The position numbers and the translations under genes are program-made. Under the pieces are notes generated by a model. That model had not been told where the DNA came from, did not search any database, and saw only the letters and a list, made by a program, of their open reading frames with translations. Shown here piece by piece: positions 1-10,068 of a stretch of 64,000 bases of DNA. The first letter of the stretch is position 1, and each line of letters begins with the position of its first letter. Origin of the DNA: Erythrobacter donghaensis (lineage in GTDB: Bacteria; Pseudomonadota; Alphaproteobacteria; Sphingomonadales; Sphingomonadaceae); contig NZ_MUYG01000006.1 in NCBI RefSeq assembly GCF_002155425.1, positions 124,001 to 188,000 of the forward strand, in the 5' to 3' direction.

Positions 1-459
1 ACCGGCGAAACACTGCCGCCGGAGCGGATTGCCGAACTGCTCGATCTGGTCGAACTCGATGCGGCCATGGGCACGCGGATGCCCGACGAACTCAGCGGCG
101 GGCAGCGCCAAAGGGTCGGCGTGGCGCGCGCGCTTGCGGGGGAGCCGGAGCTGCTGATCATGGACGAACCCTTCGGCGCGCTCGATCCGATCACCCGCGA
201 CGCGCTGGGCCGCAAGGTGCGCGAGTTGCATGAACGGCTCGGCCTCACCACGGTGATGGTAACGCACGACATGGCCGAGGCGCTGCTGCTCGCCGACCGC
301 GTGCTGGTGATGGATCGCGGCCAGCTGGTCGCCGACGAGACCCCGCGCGCGCTGCTCGCCGGGGCAGGCGGCGATGTCGCACAGGGCCTCGTCGCCGTGC
401 CCCGCCAGCAGGCCGAGCGGCTGGCGGCGCTGGAAGTCTCTGGGGAAGCGTCGCGCTGA
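1..459 (+). CDS. Osmoprotectant/glycine betaine-type ABC transporter ATP-binding protein (5' truncated by window)
   Basis: The frame is open from base 1, so the N-terminus with the Walker A motif lies outside the window; 152 residues are visible. The ABC signature LSGGQRQR is followed by the Walker B stretch [12 protein letters not shown] and the H-loop VMVTHDM, which is diagnostic of an ABC ATPase. The sequence style ([13 protein letters not shown]) is that of the OpuA/OpuC/ProV importers, and the next gene is the cognate permease/binding protein. The stop TGA overlaps the following ATG by one base (TGATG), so the two are translationally coupled. Family substrates are betaine, choline, carnitine or ergothioneine; the actual substrate cannot be read from the sequence. 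Confidence 0.88.
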   Translation, partial: TGETLPPERIAELLDLVELDAAMGTRMPDELSGGQRQRVGVARALAGEPELLIMDEPFGALDPITRDALGRKVRELHERLGLTTVMVTHDMAEALLLADRVLVMDRGQLVADETPRALLAGAGGDVAQGLVAVPRQQAERLAALEVSGEASR

Positions 460-2000
460 TGGGCGATATCTGGGACATCCTCCCCGGCCTCGGCGACAAG
501 CTGGCGGCACACGTGGTGCTCTCGGCCAGCGCGATCGGGCTCGCCATGCTGATCGCCCTGCCGATGGCGGTGTGGGCGAGCCGGTCGAAAACTGTGTCGC
601 GCGTCGCGCTGAGCCTTGCGAGCCTCGTCCAGACGATTCCCGCGCTGGCGCTGCTGGCGCTGTTCTTCCCGCTGCTGCTGTCCTTGCGAAGCGTCTTCGG
701 CGAAGGCCTGCCGACGCTGGGCTTCCTGCCTGCGCTGATGGCGCTGACGCTCTATGCGCTGCTGCCGATCCTCAGGAACGCGGTGACAGCGCAGGCAAAT
801 CTCGACCCCGAGATACTCGAGGCCGCCGATGGCGTGGGCATGACCAAGTGGCAGAAACTGGTGCTGGTCGAAGCGCCGCTGTCGGCTCCTTTCATCATGG
901 CCGGCATCCGCACCGCGAGCGTCTGGACGATCGGCGCGGCGACGCTCGCGACCACCATCGGCCAACCGAGCCTTGGCGATCCGATCTTCGCCGGGCTGCA
1001 AACGCAAAACTGGGCGCTGGTGCTGGCCGGGTGCCTGGCGAGCGCGGGGCTGGCGCTGGCGGCGGATAACCTCCTCTGGGTGATCGAGGTCGGCCTCGCG
1101 CGCCGCAAACGCTGGATGACCTTCGGCGGGATCGCCGTGGTGGCGCTGGGCATCCTCGCCGCACTGTGGGCGCAGGGCGCGGGGAGCAGCGAGGAGCGGC
1201 GCATCGTGATCGCCTCCAAGCAGTTCTCCGAGCAATATATCCTCGCTCAGCTGATCGGCGCGCGGCTGGAGGCGGCGGGCTATGCGGTCGAATATCGCGA
1301 CGGGCTGGGCAGCGCGGTGGTGCATTCAGCGGTGGCCTCGTCGAGCATCGACATCTCGGTCGATTACACCGGCACGATCTGGACGAATTACCTCAATCGC
1401 TCCGACAATCCGGGGCGCGAGGCGATGTACGAGACGATCCGCGAGTGGGAATGGCGCGAAAACGGCGTAAAAGTGCTGGGCCGCCTCGGGTTCGAGAACG
1501 CCTATGCCTTCGCCATGCGCGAGGACCGCGCGCGCGAACTGGGCGTCGCCAGCCTCACCGATCTCGCCGCCGTCGCACCGCGGCTGACCGTTGGCGGCGA
1601 CCCGGAATTCTTCGAGCGGCCCGAGTGGATCGCGGTCAAGGACGCCTATAGCCTCAACTTCGCGCGCAACCGCAACTTCGCGCCGACCTTCATGTACAAC
1701 GCGCTGCAATCGGGCGAGGCCGACGTGATCAGCGCCTATACCTCGGACGGCCGGATCGCCGCAGACCGGCTGGTGGTGCTCGCCGACCCCAAGGGCGCGC
1801 TCCCGAGCTATGACGCGATGCTGATGCTGTCCCCCCGGATCGCCGCAGACGAAGGCGTAATCGCCGCGCTCGAACCGCTGATCGGGGCGATCAGCGTCGA
1901 GGCGATGCGCGAGGCGAACCTGGCGGTCGACCGCGAGGATGCGCAGAAGATGACCCCCAAGGGAGCGGCGGCGGGGCTGGCGGACAAGGCCGGGCTGTAG
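459..2000 (+). CDS. ABC transporter permease fused to substrate-binding domain (OpuC/EgtU type)
   Basis: 513 aa. Residues about 1-215 form an OpuCB-like inner-membrane permease, with hydrophobic segments near 20-40, 50-75 and 85-110, and an EAA loop (EAADGVGMTKWQKLVLVEAPL) that docks on the ATPase. A further membrane segment at about 222-240 leads into an OpuAC/OpuCC-type periplasmic binding domain (about 248-510), recognisable by IASKQFSEQYILAQLIG and VDYTGTIWTNYL. Permease and binding protein are thus one tethered polypeptide, as in some OpuBD/YehW-like and EgtU-type importers. With the upstream ATPase the pair could form a complete importer. The ligand (quaternary amine or ergothioneine) is inference from family. 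Confidence 0.88.
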   Translation: MGDIWDILPGLGDKLAAHVVLSASAIGLAMLIALPMAVWASRSKTVSRVALSLASLVQTIPALALLALFFPLLLSLRSVFGEGLPTLGFLPALMALTLYALLPILRNAVTAQANLDPEILEAADGVGMTKWQKLVLVEAPLSAPFIMAGIRTASVWTIGAATLATTIGQPSLGDPIFAGLQTQNWALVLAGCLASAGLALAADNLLWVIEVGLARRKRWMTFGGIAVVALGILAALWAQGAGSSEERRIVIASKQFSEQYILAQLIGARLEAAGYAVEYRDGLGSAVVHSAVASSSIDISVDYTGTIWTNYLNRSDNPGREAMYETIREWEWRENGVKVLGRLGFENAYAFAMREDRARELGVASLTDLAAVAPRLTVGGDPEFFERPEWIAVKDAYSLNFARNRNFAPTFMYNALQSGEADVISAYTSDGRIAADRLVVLADPKGALPSYDAMLMLSPRIAADEGVIAALEPLIGAISVEAMREANLAVDREDAQKMTPKGAAAGLADKAGL

Positions 2001-2061
2001 CGATAAAGGATGCGAGTGCCTCCCCGTCCTGAAGGGATGGAGAGGGACGGATCGGCCACCA

Positions 2062-2229
2062 TCAGACTACCTTCTTCCCAACCTGCGTCTGGCAGAAAGG
2101 GCCGACGCAGCCCTTCACCTCGAGCGCATTCGCGCCCTTGCGGCGGATGACCGACCGGTAGCTCTTGCCGCTCTCGGGAAGGCTTTCGCACGCCGCGGCG
2201 CGCCGGTCACAATCAGTCGAACCCGGCAC
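2062..2229 (-). pseudogene. C-terminal remnant of a DUF2147-family protein
   Basis: On the minus strand, a frame ending at TGA (2062-2064) encodes about 50 residues that look like the C-terminal half of DUF2147 proteins: GKSYRSVIRRKG, then ALEVKGCVGPFCQTQVGKKV. DUF2147 proteins are usually about 120-150 aa secreted proteins, with an N-terminal signal peptide and a WxT/CG-containing first half. Nothing of that half is present; upstream the frame runs into the 3' end of the methyltransferase gene. A GTG at 2229 could give a 55-aa product, but without a signal sequence. I read it as a truncated relic rather than a working gene. Family assignment is from memory of the motif only. Confidence 0.5.
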
Positions 2230-4495
2230 CGAACGGCCAGCGCCGTCCGCATAGGCCCAGCACCTTGAACAGCCGGCCCATCTCGCTCTCCTTGACCAAG
2301 CGATCGCGCTGCCGGTTGAACTTTTCGCGTTCGTAAGGCGCGCGGCGGATGAGCATTTCCATACGGGTGTCGATCCCCATCTGGATCAGCCATTCGCCCT
2401 GATATTGCAGCCCCATCACATCCGCGCCGTGCTGCTGCGCGACAAGCTGAAGCAGCTCGAAATCGACGTGGGCGGTGAGGTCGGCATCGCCGGGATGGGC
2501 GAAGACATCGACCTTCTTGTGGCTCTTCAAGGCCTGCAAGGTCGATCCTGAGCGCAATTCCTCATGCCCGTAGTCGATGATCAGCGCCGCGCCGCCCTGA
2601 TCCTTCAACCGGCGCGATATCTCGGCCATCACCGCGACCGCCGCCGGGCTGGTCTCGATCAGCGTGCCTTGCGAAGCCGTGACCCAGCTGGGCGGGACGA
2701 TGTGATCCATCCGCTCCTTGCCAGTGACAAAGATGAAAGCATTATCCTCCAGCCCCACCATTCGCGGATACCACCCATCGACCGAGCGGATCAGGTGCTG
2801 CACCGGCAGAGCGTCGAAAAACTCGTTGGCGATGATCAGCAGCGGCGCATCGTCGGGCAGGGTCGAGATGTCGTGGTGGTGGATGCAATCGGGGAAGGCC
2901 TCGCGCTGGATCTTGCGCAAGGTCGCGGAGGTTTCGACGAAATGGATCTGCGGCTTCAACCCCTGCTTCGCCGCTGCGCTTAATGCATCCTTGGCGAGCG
3001 TCCCGCGCCCCGGGCCAAGTTCGACATAGTGGATGTATTTGCGCTTGGTCATCTTCGACCACAGATCGGCAAACCACACCCCGATCAGCTCGCCGAACAC
3101 CTGCGTGATCTCGGGCGCGGTGATGAAATCGCCCTGTTCGCCCAGGGGATCGCGGCTGGCGTAATAGCGCGCGTTGCTTTCGCCCATATATTGCGAGAGC
3201 GGGATCGGGCCGGTCTCGCGGATCAGGCGGCGAAGCACCTTGGGCACATCGACCTGCGCGCGGGCGAGCACTTCGGCCTCAAGCCGCGCCTGTTCGGCGG
3301 CAGCAGCTTCCTCGGCCTCGCGCTTGGCCTGTTCCTCGGCGGCGATGCGGGCGGCTTCTTCCTCGGCGGCTTTGCGGGCGGCCTCTTCGGCGGCGAGCCG
3401 CGCGGCTTCCTCGGCAGCCAGCCTCGCAGCCACTTCGGCTTCGCGGCGGGCCTTGGCTTCCGCTTCTTTCCTGGCCTTGGCTTCGGCTTCCTTGCGCGCC
3501 TTTTCCTCGGCGGCTTTGCGCGCCTTTTCTTCGGCTGCGGCCTTGGCCTCGGCTTCGCGCCGGGCCTTCTCCTCGGCGGCCTTACGGGCCTTCTCTTCGG
3601 CTTCGGCGCGCGCCTTGGCTTCGGCCTCGGCCTTGGCGCGAGCCTTGGCTTCGACGCGGGCGCGGGCTTCGGCTTCCTTCTTGAGCCGGGCTTCCTCGGC
3701 GGCCTTGGCGCGGGCCTCTTCCTCGGCCCGCTTGCGCGCTTCGGCGATGCGGCGCGCTTCTTCCTCGGCACGGGCGCGCTCGGCGGCTTCGGCGGCCTCG
3801 GCTTCGCGGCGGGCGCGTTCTTCCGCCTCGGCACGGGCCTTGGCTTCGGCTTCGGCGCGGGCCTTGGCTTCCTTGCGCAGCCGCGCTTCCTCGGCTGCCT
3901 TGGCGCGTGCTTCGGCTTCGGCGCGCTGACGGGCCTCGGCCTCGGCGAGCTTGCGGGCGCGTGCCTCGGCGGCGGCCTTTTCGCGGGCTTCGCGTTCGGC
4001 CTTGGCGCGCGCTTCGGCCTCCGCCTTTTCGCGGGCGCGGGCTTCCTTCAGTGCGCGCGAGCGTTCTTCCGCCTCGGCCTTGGAGCGGGCCAGCGCTTCG
4101 GCCTTTTCGCGCAGCGCCGCTTCGGCACGCTGGCGGGCCTCGGCCTTGGCCTGTTCGCGCGCCGCCCCCTCAGCCTCGGCGCGCTGGGTGGCGAGGGCCG
4201 CCTGTTCGGCCTTGACCCGCTCGGCCTCTCGCGCCGCAGCTTCGGCCTCGGCGCGCTGCCGGGCGAGAGCCGCCTGTTCGGCCTTGGCGCGCTCAGCCTG
4301 ACGCGCACGCGCTTCGGCCTTGCCGCGCGCGGCAGGCTCCGGCGCGTCGTCGGGATCGATCAGCCTGAGCGCGGGGCGCCACACGCCCGGCGCATCGTTC
4401 AGGCCGGTGCTGTCGTACCCGCCCCCAGCGGCTGCTTCCGCAGCGCGAAGAGCACGACAATCAATCCAGTCAGGATCAGCGGTATAGTCAGCCAT
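2213..4495 (-). CDS. MidA/NDUFAF7-type SAM-dependent methyltransferase with long N-terminal coiled coil
   Basis: 760 aa if the first start is used. Residues about 415-760 are a DUF185 methyltransferase: [17 protein letters not shown] at its start, the SAM-binding motif [13 protein letters not shown], and the typical end [10 protein letters not shown]...GAGFD. Mitochondrial and bacterial relatives act in respiratory complex I assembly. Residues about 55-410 are almost pure Ala/Glu/Lys/Arg in [19 protein letters not shown] repeats, a TolA-like single long coiled coil absent from ordinary MidA (about 350 aa). The frame is continuous through both parts. The start overlaps the end of lgt by 97 bp; an in-frame GTG at about 4384 would remove the overlap and has no better ribosome site, so the true N-terminus is uncertain. 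Confidence 0.8.
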   Translation of the reverse strand: MADYTADPDWIDCRALRAAEAAAGGGYDSTGLNDAPGVWRPALRLIDPDDAPEPAARGKAEARARQAERAKAEQAALARQRAEAEAAAREAERVKAEQAALATQRAEAEGAAREQAKAEARQRAEAALREKAEALARSKAEAEERSRALKEARAREKAEAEARAKAEREAREKAAAEARARKLAEAEARQRAEAEARAKAAEEARLRKEAKARAEAEAKARAEAEERARREAEAAEAAERARAEEEARRIAEARKRAEEEARAKAAEEARLKKEAEARARVEAKARAKAEAEAKARAEAEEKARKAAEEKARREAEAKAAAEEKARKAAEEKARKEAEAKARKEAEAKARREAEVAARLAAEEAARLAAEEAARKAAEEEAARIAAEEQAKREAEEAAAAEQARLEAEVLARAQVDVPKVLRRLIRETGPIPLSQYMGESNARYYASRDPLGEQGDFITAPEITQVFGELIGVWFADLWSKMTKRKYIHYVELGPGRGTLAKDALSAAAKQGLKPQIHFVETSATLRKIQREAFPDCIHHHDISTLPDDAPLLIIANEFFDALPVQHLIRSVDGWYPRMVGLEDNAFIFVTGKERMDHIVPPSWVTASQGTLIETSPAAVAVMAEISRRLKDQGGAALIIDYGHEELRSGSTLQALKSHKKVDVFAHPGDADLTAHVDFELLQLVAQQHGADVMGLQYQGEWLIQMGIDTRMEMLIRRAPYEREKFNRQRDRLVKESEMGRLFKVLGLCGRRWPFGAGFD

Positions 4496-5280
4496 TGCCC
4501 CATCGATAGCCCGGTCCGGGCCGCAAAGTCAGCCAGTTGTTGATCCGGCTCACGGAAAAATTCGTTGACGAAACGCGCCACGCCCATGCCGGTGGTGAAC
4601 ACGCCTGCCAAAAGGCCCGGGCGATAGCGCGCGCGGGTGAACCAGAACAGGCATAGCATGATCACCAGCATCGCCAGCCCTTCCAGCCCCGCCTGATACA
4701 ACTGGCTGGGATGGCGCGGCAGGCTGGTGGGGTCGTTCGGGAAGATCATTGCCCAAGGCACGTCGGTAACGCGGCCCCACAGCTCGCCATTGACGAAATT
4801 CGCCAGCCGCCCGAGCAGCATCCCCATCGGCACGCCGACGCTGACATAGTCAACCACGCGGATGAAGTTCAGCTTATCGCGCCACGCCACATAAGCCATC
4901 GCCAGCGTCACGCCCGCCAGACCGCCATGGAAGCTCATCCCCCCGTCCCACAGGCGCAGCAGTTTCCAGCTGACGAAGCCATCGCCCGAAAAATCGGTCC
5001 ACAGGCTCTGGTCGTAGAACATCGCATAGCCCAGCCGCCCGCCGAGGATCACGCCCAGCGTGCAGTAGAAGAAGAGGTCGTCTGCATGGCGCTGCGCCAT
5101 CGGCGCGCCGGGCTGCTTGAGCATCTTGGAGGTGTGCCAATAGGCGAAGATCACCCCCAGCAGGTAGGCCAGCGAGTAATAGCGCAGCGTGAAGAAGCCG
5201 AGGTCGATCCCCGGCTTGAGCCCCAGGTCGGTCCAGTAGATCGGATCGGCGGCGCCGCTTGCGGCAAGTAGTGACAGCAC
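4399..5280 (-). CDS. lgt: Prolipoprotein diacylglyceryl transferase
   Basis: 293 aa, the usual Lgt length. It transfers diacylglycerol from phosphatidylglycerol to the lipobox cysteine of prolipoproteins in the inner membrane, the first step in lipoprotein maturation. The Lgt signature is clear ([14 protein letters not shown]), together with an early [14 protein letters not shown] segment, a [11 protein letters not shown] loop containing the conserved His-Gly, and several hydrophobic helices. Start is GTG at 5280, with AAGAGG about 9 nt upstream. The gene is followed on the same strand by the MidA-like gene, whose start lies inside its 3' end. Many genes in this window encode lipobox proteins (47316, 47619, 54613, 26060, 42939 starts) that would be its substrates. 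Confidence 0.96.
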   Translation of the reverse strand: MLSLLAASGAADPIYWTDLGLKPGIDLGFFTLRYYSLAYLLGVIFAYWHTSKMLKQPGAPMAQRHADDLFFYCTLGVILGGRLGYAMFYDQSLWTDFSGDGFVSWKLLRLWDGGMSFHGGLAGVTLAMAYVAWRDKLNFIRVVDYVSVGVPMGMLLGRLANFVNGELWGRVTDVPWAMIFPNDPTSLPRHPSQLYQAGLEGLAMLVIMLCLFWFTRARYRPGLLAGVFTTGMGVARFVNEFFREPDQQLADFAARTGLSMGQWLTIPLILTGLIVVLFALRKQPLGAGTTAPA

Positions 5281-5478
5281 GAAGCGAACCTCTTAATGAC
5301 CATGATATGCCGTATCGGCGCGCCCGAAACGGCCCCGGCTGCGCTGGCGCTTCTGGCACAGCATCCGGGGCAGGGGAAGGGGCACGGGATCGCCGCGGCG
5401 CAAATGGGACAGGCCATCCGGCACGGGGGACATCCCCGGCCGGAGGGCCGCGACAACAAGAGAGAGGAACACACCCGC

Positions 5479-7194
5479 ATGCCCACCCAGCTGGACAATG
5501 CGCTCGAAGCGATCATCACCGGCCTGACCACTGACGGCCAGCCCTTCGCGCTCGCGCCCTTTACCCGTGACGGGATCACCATGCCGGCCTTCGCCGCCGC
5601 GCCCCCGACGCTGGCCCATTACTTCGCGCATTTCTGCAACCAGAACAAGGACGTGCCTTTCCTCGTCGATGGCGACGTGCGTCTGACCTTTGGCGAGGCC
5701 TATGCCGCCGCGACCTGCGTGGCCGAAGGTCTGGCCAAGACCCACGGCGTCGCCAAGGGCGACCGCGTCGGCATCGCCGCGCGCAATTCGGCCAACTGGA
5801 TGATCGCCTATATGGGCATCCTGATGGCGGGCGGCTGTGCCACGCTGCTCAACGGGTTCTCGTCGGGCGACGAACTGGCCTACGGGCTCGATCTGGCCGA
5901 ATGCAAGGTGCTGCTGGCCGATGATGGCCGCGCCGCCCGTCTGGAAGGGCACAACCACCCCGCCAAGGTGGTGCTCTTCACCCACGGCAATCCACCCGCC
6001 GAAGGCCTCGCCGCCACCTGGGCCGAGCCCGAAGGCACCAGCGTAGCGATGGCGATGCTGGGCGAGCTGGGCCCGGACGATATCGCCACGATCCTCTACA
6101 CCTCGGGCTCGACCGGCAAGTCCAAGGGCGCGTGGTCGGATCACCGGGGCGTGATCCACGGGGTGATGAACTATGTCGCCCAGTCGGCGATGGCCAAGGT
6201 CCATGTCGAAAGCCAGGAAGGCCCGATCACCACCCAGCCCTGCGCGCTGGTCGCGGTGCCGCTGTTCCACGTGACGGGCGAAGTGCCGCTGTTCCTCCAG
6301 AGCTTCGCCATCGCGCGCAAGCTCGTCCTCATGCCCAAGTGGGACGCAGGCCTCGCGATCCGGCTGATGGCGGAGGAGAAAGTCTCCTACTTCGTCGGCG
6401 TGCCGCTGATGAGCTACGAAATCGCCAACCACCCCGACCGCGAGAAATACGACCTGTCGGCCTGCAAGAGCTTCGCCGCGGGCGGCGCGCCGCGTCCGGT
6501 CGAGCACGTCACCCGCATCAAGGAAGCCTTCCCCGGCAGCTTCCCGCTGCTCGGCTATGGCCTCACAGAAACCAACGCGGTCGGCTGCGGCAATTTCAAT
6601 GAAAACTACCTTGCCAAGCCCGGCTCCACGGGCCGCCCGTCCAAGCCGATGGTCGATCTGGCGATCCTCGACGATGCCGGAAACCCCCTGCCGCAAGGTC
6701 AGGTGGGCGAGGTCTGCATCCGCTCGGTCGCCAATTTCCGCGGCTACTGGAAGAACCCCGAAGCCACCGAGGCGGCCTTCACCAAGGATGGCTATTTCCG
6801 CACCGGCGACCTCGGCTACCTCGATGCGGATGACTACCTGTTCATCGTCGACCGCAAGAAGGATATCATCATCCGCGGCGGCGAGAATATCTCCTGCATC
6901 GAGGTGGAGGACGCGATCTATGCGCATGACGATATCGGCGAATGCTCGGTCTTCGGCCTCACCGACGAACGCTTCGGCGAGGTGCCCGCGGCGGTCTATG
7001 CGATGAAAGAAGGCCACGCCCACGTGACCCCGGCCGAGCTGCGCGCATTTCTGCTGGAACGGATCGCGCCGTTCAAGGTGCCGCTGGAACAGCACATCTG
7101 GTTCACCGAAGAGGCCCTCCCCCGCCTCGGAACGCAGAAGATCGACAAGCGCAGCGTCAAGGCCCGTTACTCCGCCGAGGCCATCGCCGCGTGA
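5479..7194 (+). CDS. Acyl-CoA synthetase (AMP-forming, class I adenylate-forming)
   Basis: 571 aa. Activates a carboxylic acid with ATP and CoA via an acyl-adenylate. Motifs in order: phosphate loop YTSGSTGKSKG at about 206, GYGLTETN at about 360 (A5), YFRTGDLGYLDADDYLFIVD at about 439 (A7) and KKDIIIRGGENIS (A8 hinge), with C-terminal LGTQKIDKRSV holding the catalytic lysine (A10). I chose ATG 5479 because it is preceded by AGAGAGGA; the frame extends upstream to 5296, but that stretch is proline/glycine-rich and unlike the family. Divergent from lgt across a 198-bp gap in which I see no other gene. The chain length of the substrate is not predictable; glnD begins 7 nt after the stop. Confidence 0.93.
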   Translation: MPTQLDNALEAIITGLTTDGQPFALAPFTRDGITMPAFAAAPPTLAHYFAHFCNQNKDVPFLVDGDVRLTFGEAYAAATCVAEGLAKTHGVAKGDRVGIAARNSANWMIAYMGILMAGGCATLLNGFSSGDELAYGLDLAECKVLLADDGRAARLEGHNHPAKVVLFTHGNPPAEGLAATWAEPEGTSVAMAMLGELGPDDIATILYTSGSTGKSKGAWSDHRGVIHGVMNYVAQSAMAKVHVESQEGPITTQPCALVAVPLFHVTGEVPLFLQSFAIARKLVLMPKWDAGLAIRLMAEEKVSYFVGVPLMSYEIANHPDREKYDLSACKSFAAGGAPRPVEHVTRIKEAFPGSFPLLGYGLTETNAVGCGNFNENYLAKPGSTGRPSKPMVDLAILDDAGNPLPQGQVGEVCIRSVANFRGYWKNPEATEAAFTKDGYFRTGDLGYLDADDYLFIVDRKKDIIIRGGENISCIEVEDAIYAHDDIGECSVFGLTDERFGEVPAAVYAMKEGHAHVTPAELRAFLLERIAPFKVPLEQHIWFTEEALPRLGTQKIDKRSVKARYSAEAIAA

Positions 7195-7201
7195 GCCCAG
7201 C

Positions 7202-9961
7202 ATGAGCCCCCGCCGCATCCCCGGCCAGCGCGCGATCATCGATCGGCGCGCGCTGGCCGAGGAAATCGCCGCACTGCACGCCAGCGAGGGCGAGCGAGCG
7301 CGCGCGGCCATCGTCGCCGCGTTGCGCAACGCGCTCGATCAGGGGCGGGCCGAGCTCGCCCGGCGGCTGGAGGAGGCTCCGTCCGCCGGGCACGAGGTCA
7401 CTGCGGGCTTCAGCTTCCTGATGGATCAGCTGCTGCGGGTGATCCACGATCACGTCACCACGCACCTCTACCCCGTCCCCAACCGCACGCAGGCAGAGCG
7501 GCTCGCGATCCTTGCGGTGGGCGGCTATGGCCGCGCCGAGATGGCGCCGCATTCGGATGTCGATATCGCCTTCATCACCCCCTACAAGCGCGCGCCGTGG
7601 TGCGAGCAGGTGATCGAGACGATGCTCTATCTGCTATGGGATCTCGGCCTGAAGGTCGGCCATTCGAGCCGCACCGTGCCCGACACGATGCGCATGGCCA
7701 AGGAAGACCTCACCATCCGCACCGCCCTGCTCGAAAGCCGGCTGGTGTGGGGCGAAGCGGCCTTGTTTGACGAGCTCCGCAGCCGGTTCTGGAACGAGGT
7801 CGCGCGCGGCAGCGAACGGCAGTTCCTGACATTGAAGCTGGCCGAGCGCGATGCGCGGCACAAGCGCATGGGCGACAGCCGCTATGTGGTCGAACCCAAT
7901 GTCAAAGAGGGCAAGGGGGCCTTGCGCGATCTCCAGACGCTCTACTGGATCGGCAAATATGTCCACCGCGTCCAGAACGCCGCCGAGCTGGTCGATGTCG
8001 GGCTGCTCACCGCAAGCGAATATCGCAGCTTCCGCCGCGCCGAGGGATTCCTGCTGGCGGTGCGCTGCCACATGCACCTCCTCACCGACCGGGCCGAGGA
8101 CCGGCTGACCTTCGACCTCCAGCGGCAGGTGGCCGAGCGGATGCAATTCGCCGACCGCCCCGGCAAGAGCGCGGTCGAGCGGTTCATGCAGTATTACTTC
8201 CTTCAGGTGAAACGGGTGGGCAGCCTGACCGGCGTGTTCCTTGCCCACCTCGACGAGGAATTCGCCAAGAAGCGACCGCGCACCGGCTTTTTCGCCGGGT
8301 GGACGCAGCGCCCCCGGATATTCAAGGGCTATACCGTCGAAGGCGGACGGCTGCGCGCGCCTGGGGACGACTGGTTCCGCGACGATCCGGTGCGGCTGAT
8401 CGAAGTGTTCCAGCTGGCCGAGGCCGAGGGGCTGGAAGTCCACCCCGAAACCATGCGTCAGGCCGGGCGCGATGCCAAGCTGATCGACCTGAAGGTGCGC
8501 CGCGACAAGCGCGCCAATGCGCTGTTTCTCGATCTGCTGTCGGGCCGCAAGGACCCCGAAACCGCTCTGCGCTGGATGAACGAGACCGGGGTGTTCGGGC
8601 GCTTCGTGCCCGACTTCGGCCGGGTCAACGCGCAGATGCAGTTCGACATGTATCACCACTACACGGTCGACGAACACACCATCCGCGCCATCGGACTATT
8701 GAGCCAGATCGAGCGCGGGCTGCTGACCGCCGATCACCCGCGCGCCACCCGCGAATTTCCCAAGCTGGCCTCGCGCCGTGCGCTTTATGTTGCGGTGCTG
8801 CTCCACGATATCGCCAAAGGGCGCGGCGGCGACCACTCCGTGCTGGGCGCGGATGTCGCGCACCGGCTGTGCCCGCGCTTCGGACTGGACGAGAAGGAGA
8901 CCGATCTCGTCGCCTGGCTGGTGCTCCACCACCTGTTGATGAGCCGCACCGCGCAGAAGCGCGACCTCACCGACCCCAAGACGATCGAGGATTTCGTCGC
9001 CGAGGTGCAAAGCCTCGAGCGGCTGCGCAACCTCGCGATCCTGACTGCGGTGGATATCCGCGCGGTCGGGCCGGGGACGTGGAACAGCTGGAAGGCGCAG
9101 CTTCTGGGCGAGCTTTACGACGCCGCGCAGGAGCGGCTGCGGCTCGGCCACAAGGGCAACGGGCGCAAGCAGCGGGTGACGGCGAAGAAGGATGCCGTCG
9201 CGCGGCTGCTGGGGGATCAGGATCATCTGGTCGACAGCTTCGGCGCGCTGCTGGGCGATGCCTACTGGATCGCCGAGCCCGAGGACATCATTGCCAGCAA
9301 CCTCGTGCAATATGACGCCGCGCAGGCGGTGGGTGATGCGCTGTCGATCCATTGCGAGGTCGACGAGACGCGTGGCGCGACGCGGGTGAGCGTGATCGCG
9401 CTCGACCATCCGGGGCTGTTCTACCGCATGGCGGGCGGTATTCACTTGGCCGGCGCGAACATCATCGACGCGCGCATCCACACCGCGCGCAGCGGCTATG
9501 CGGTCGACAACTTTCTGGTGCAGGACCAGAACGGCCAGCCGTTCCGCGAGCCCGCACAGATGGCGCGGATCGACAAGGGCATCCGCGACGCGCTGCTCGC
9601 CAAGGTCGAACTGGTGCCCAAGCTCGCCGCGCGCCCGCTGGCGCATTCGCGGGCCAAGGCCTTCGACGTCGCCCCGCGGGTCGGCTTCGACAATGATGCC
9701 TCGAACCATTTCACCGTGATCGAGGTGACCGCGCGCGACCGTGCGGCGCTGCTCAACCGGCTGGCGCACGCGCTCTACAAGGCCAACCTGATCGTCCATT
9801 CGGCGCACATCACCGCCTATGGCGAGGCGGCGGCGGACACCTTCTACGTGACCGATCTCACCGCCGCCAAGATCAAGGCCCCCGACAGGCTCGCCGAGAT
9901 CGAGGCTGCGCTGCTCGCCGCCGCGAGCGACCAGCGCCAGAGCCAGCTCGAACGCGCCTAA
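7202..9961 (+). CDS. glnD: [Protein-PII] uridylyltransferase / uridylyl-removing enzyme
   Basis: 919 aa, normal for GlnD, the glutamine sensor that uridylylates and deuridylylates PII proteins to control nitrogen assimilation. Domains: nucleotidyltransferase with GGYGRAEMAPHSDVD (about 107-121); GlnD PII-UTase linker; HD phosphohydrolase domain (VLLHDIAKGRGGDHS, about 530-545); and two C-terminal ACT domains (about 728 VIALDHPGLFYRMAGG and about 836 EVTARDRAALLNRLAHAL) that bind glutamine. All catalytic motifs look intact, so both activities are expected. It begins 7 nt after the acyl-CoA synthetase stop and is probably co-transcribed with it. Confidence 0.97.
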   Translation: MSPRRIPGQRAIIDRRALAEEIAALHASEGERARAAIVAALRNALDQGRAELARRLEEAPSAGHEVTAGFSFLMDQLLRVIHDHVTTHLYPVPNRTQAERLAILAVGGYGRAEMAPHSDVDIAFITPYKRAPWCEQVIETMLYLLWDLGLKVGHSSRTVPDTMRMAKEDLTIRTALLESRLVWGEAALFDELRSRFWNEVARGSERQFLTLKLAERDARHKRMGDSRYVVEPNVKEGKGALRDLQTLYWIGKYVHRVQNAAELVDVGLLTASEYRSFRRAEGFLLAVRCHMHLLTDRAEDRLTFDLQRQVAERMQFADRPGKSAVERFMQYYFLQVKRVGSLTGVFLAHLDEEFAKKRPRTGFFAGWTQRPRIFKGYTVEGGRLRAPGDDWFRDDPVRLIEVFQLAEAEGLEVHPETMRQAGRDAKLIDLKVRRDKRANALFLDLLSGRKDPETALRWMNETGVFGRFVPDFGRVNAQMQFDMYHHYTVDEHTIRAIGLLSQIERGLLTADHPRATREFPKLASRRALYVAVLLHDIAKGRGGDHSVLGADVAHRLCPRFGLDEKETDLVAWLVLHHLLMSRTAQKRDLTDPKTIEDFVAEVQSLERLRNLAILTAVDIRAVGPGTWNSWKAQLLGELYDAAQERLRLGHKGNGRKQRVTAKKDAVARLLGDQDHLVDSFGALLGDAYWIAEPEDIIASNLVQYDAAQAVGDALSIHCEVDETRGATRVSVIALDHPGLFYRMAGGIHLAGANIIDARIHTARSGYAVDNFLVQDQNGQPFREPAQMARIDKGIRDALLAKVELVPKLAARPLAHSRAKAFDVAPRVGFDNDASNHFTVIEVTARDRAALLNRLAHALYKANLIVHSAHITAYGEAAADTFYVTDLTAAKIKAPDRLAEIEAALLAAASDQRQSQLERA

Positions 9962-10068
9962 AAGCCACACGGCAGACCAAATCATGAAGGTTTGCAGAAA
10001 CCCCGCTTGCAGTGCGCCGCAAGTCAGCTAGTCAATGCACAAAACAACCAAACAGGGAGAGAGACGGG

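Noticed and set aside
3240..4330. CRISPR-like or minisatellite array
   Set aside because: The repetition is codon-level (Ala/Glu/Lys/Arg coiled coil) without constant spacers and in frame with a gene.
3029..4543. Long plus-strand frame of Gly/Phe/Leu repeats (504 codons) opposite the methyltransferase coil
   Set aside because: It is the mirror of the Ala/Glu/Lys repeat DNA; the minus frame is continuous with a conserved methyltransferase domain, while this one joins nothing recognisable.
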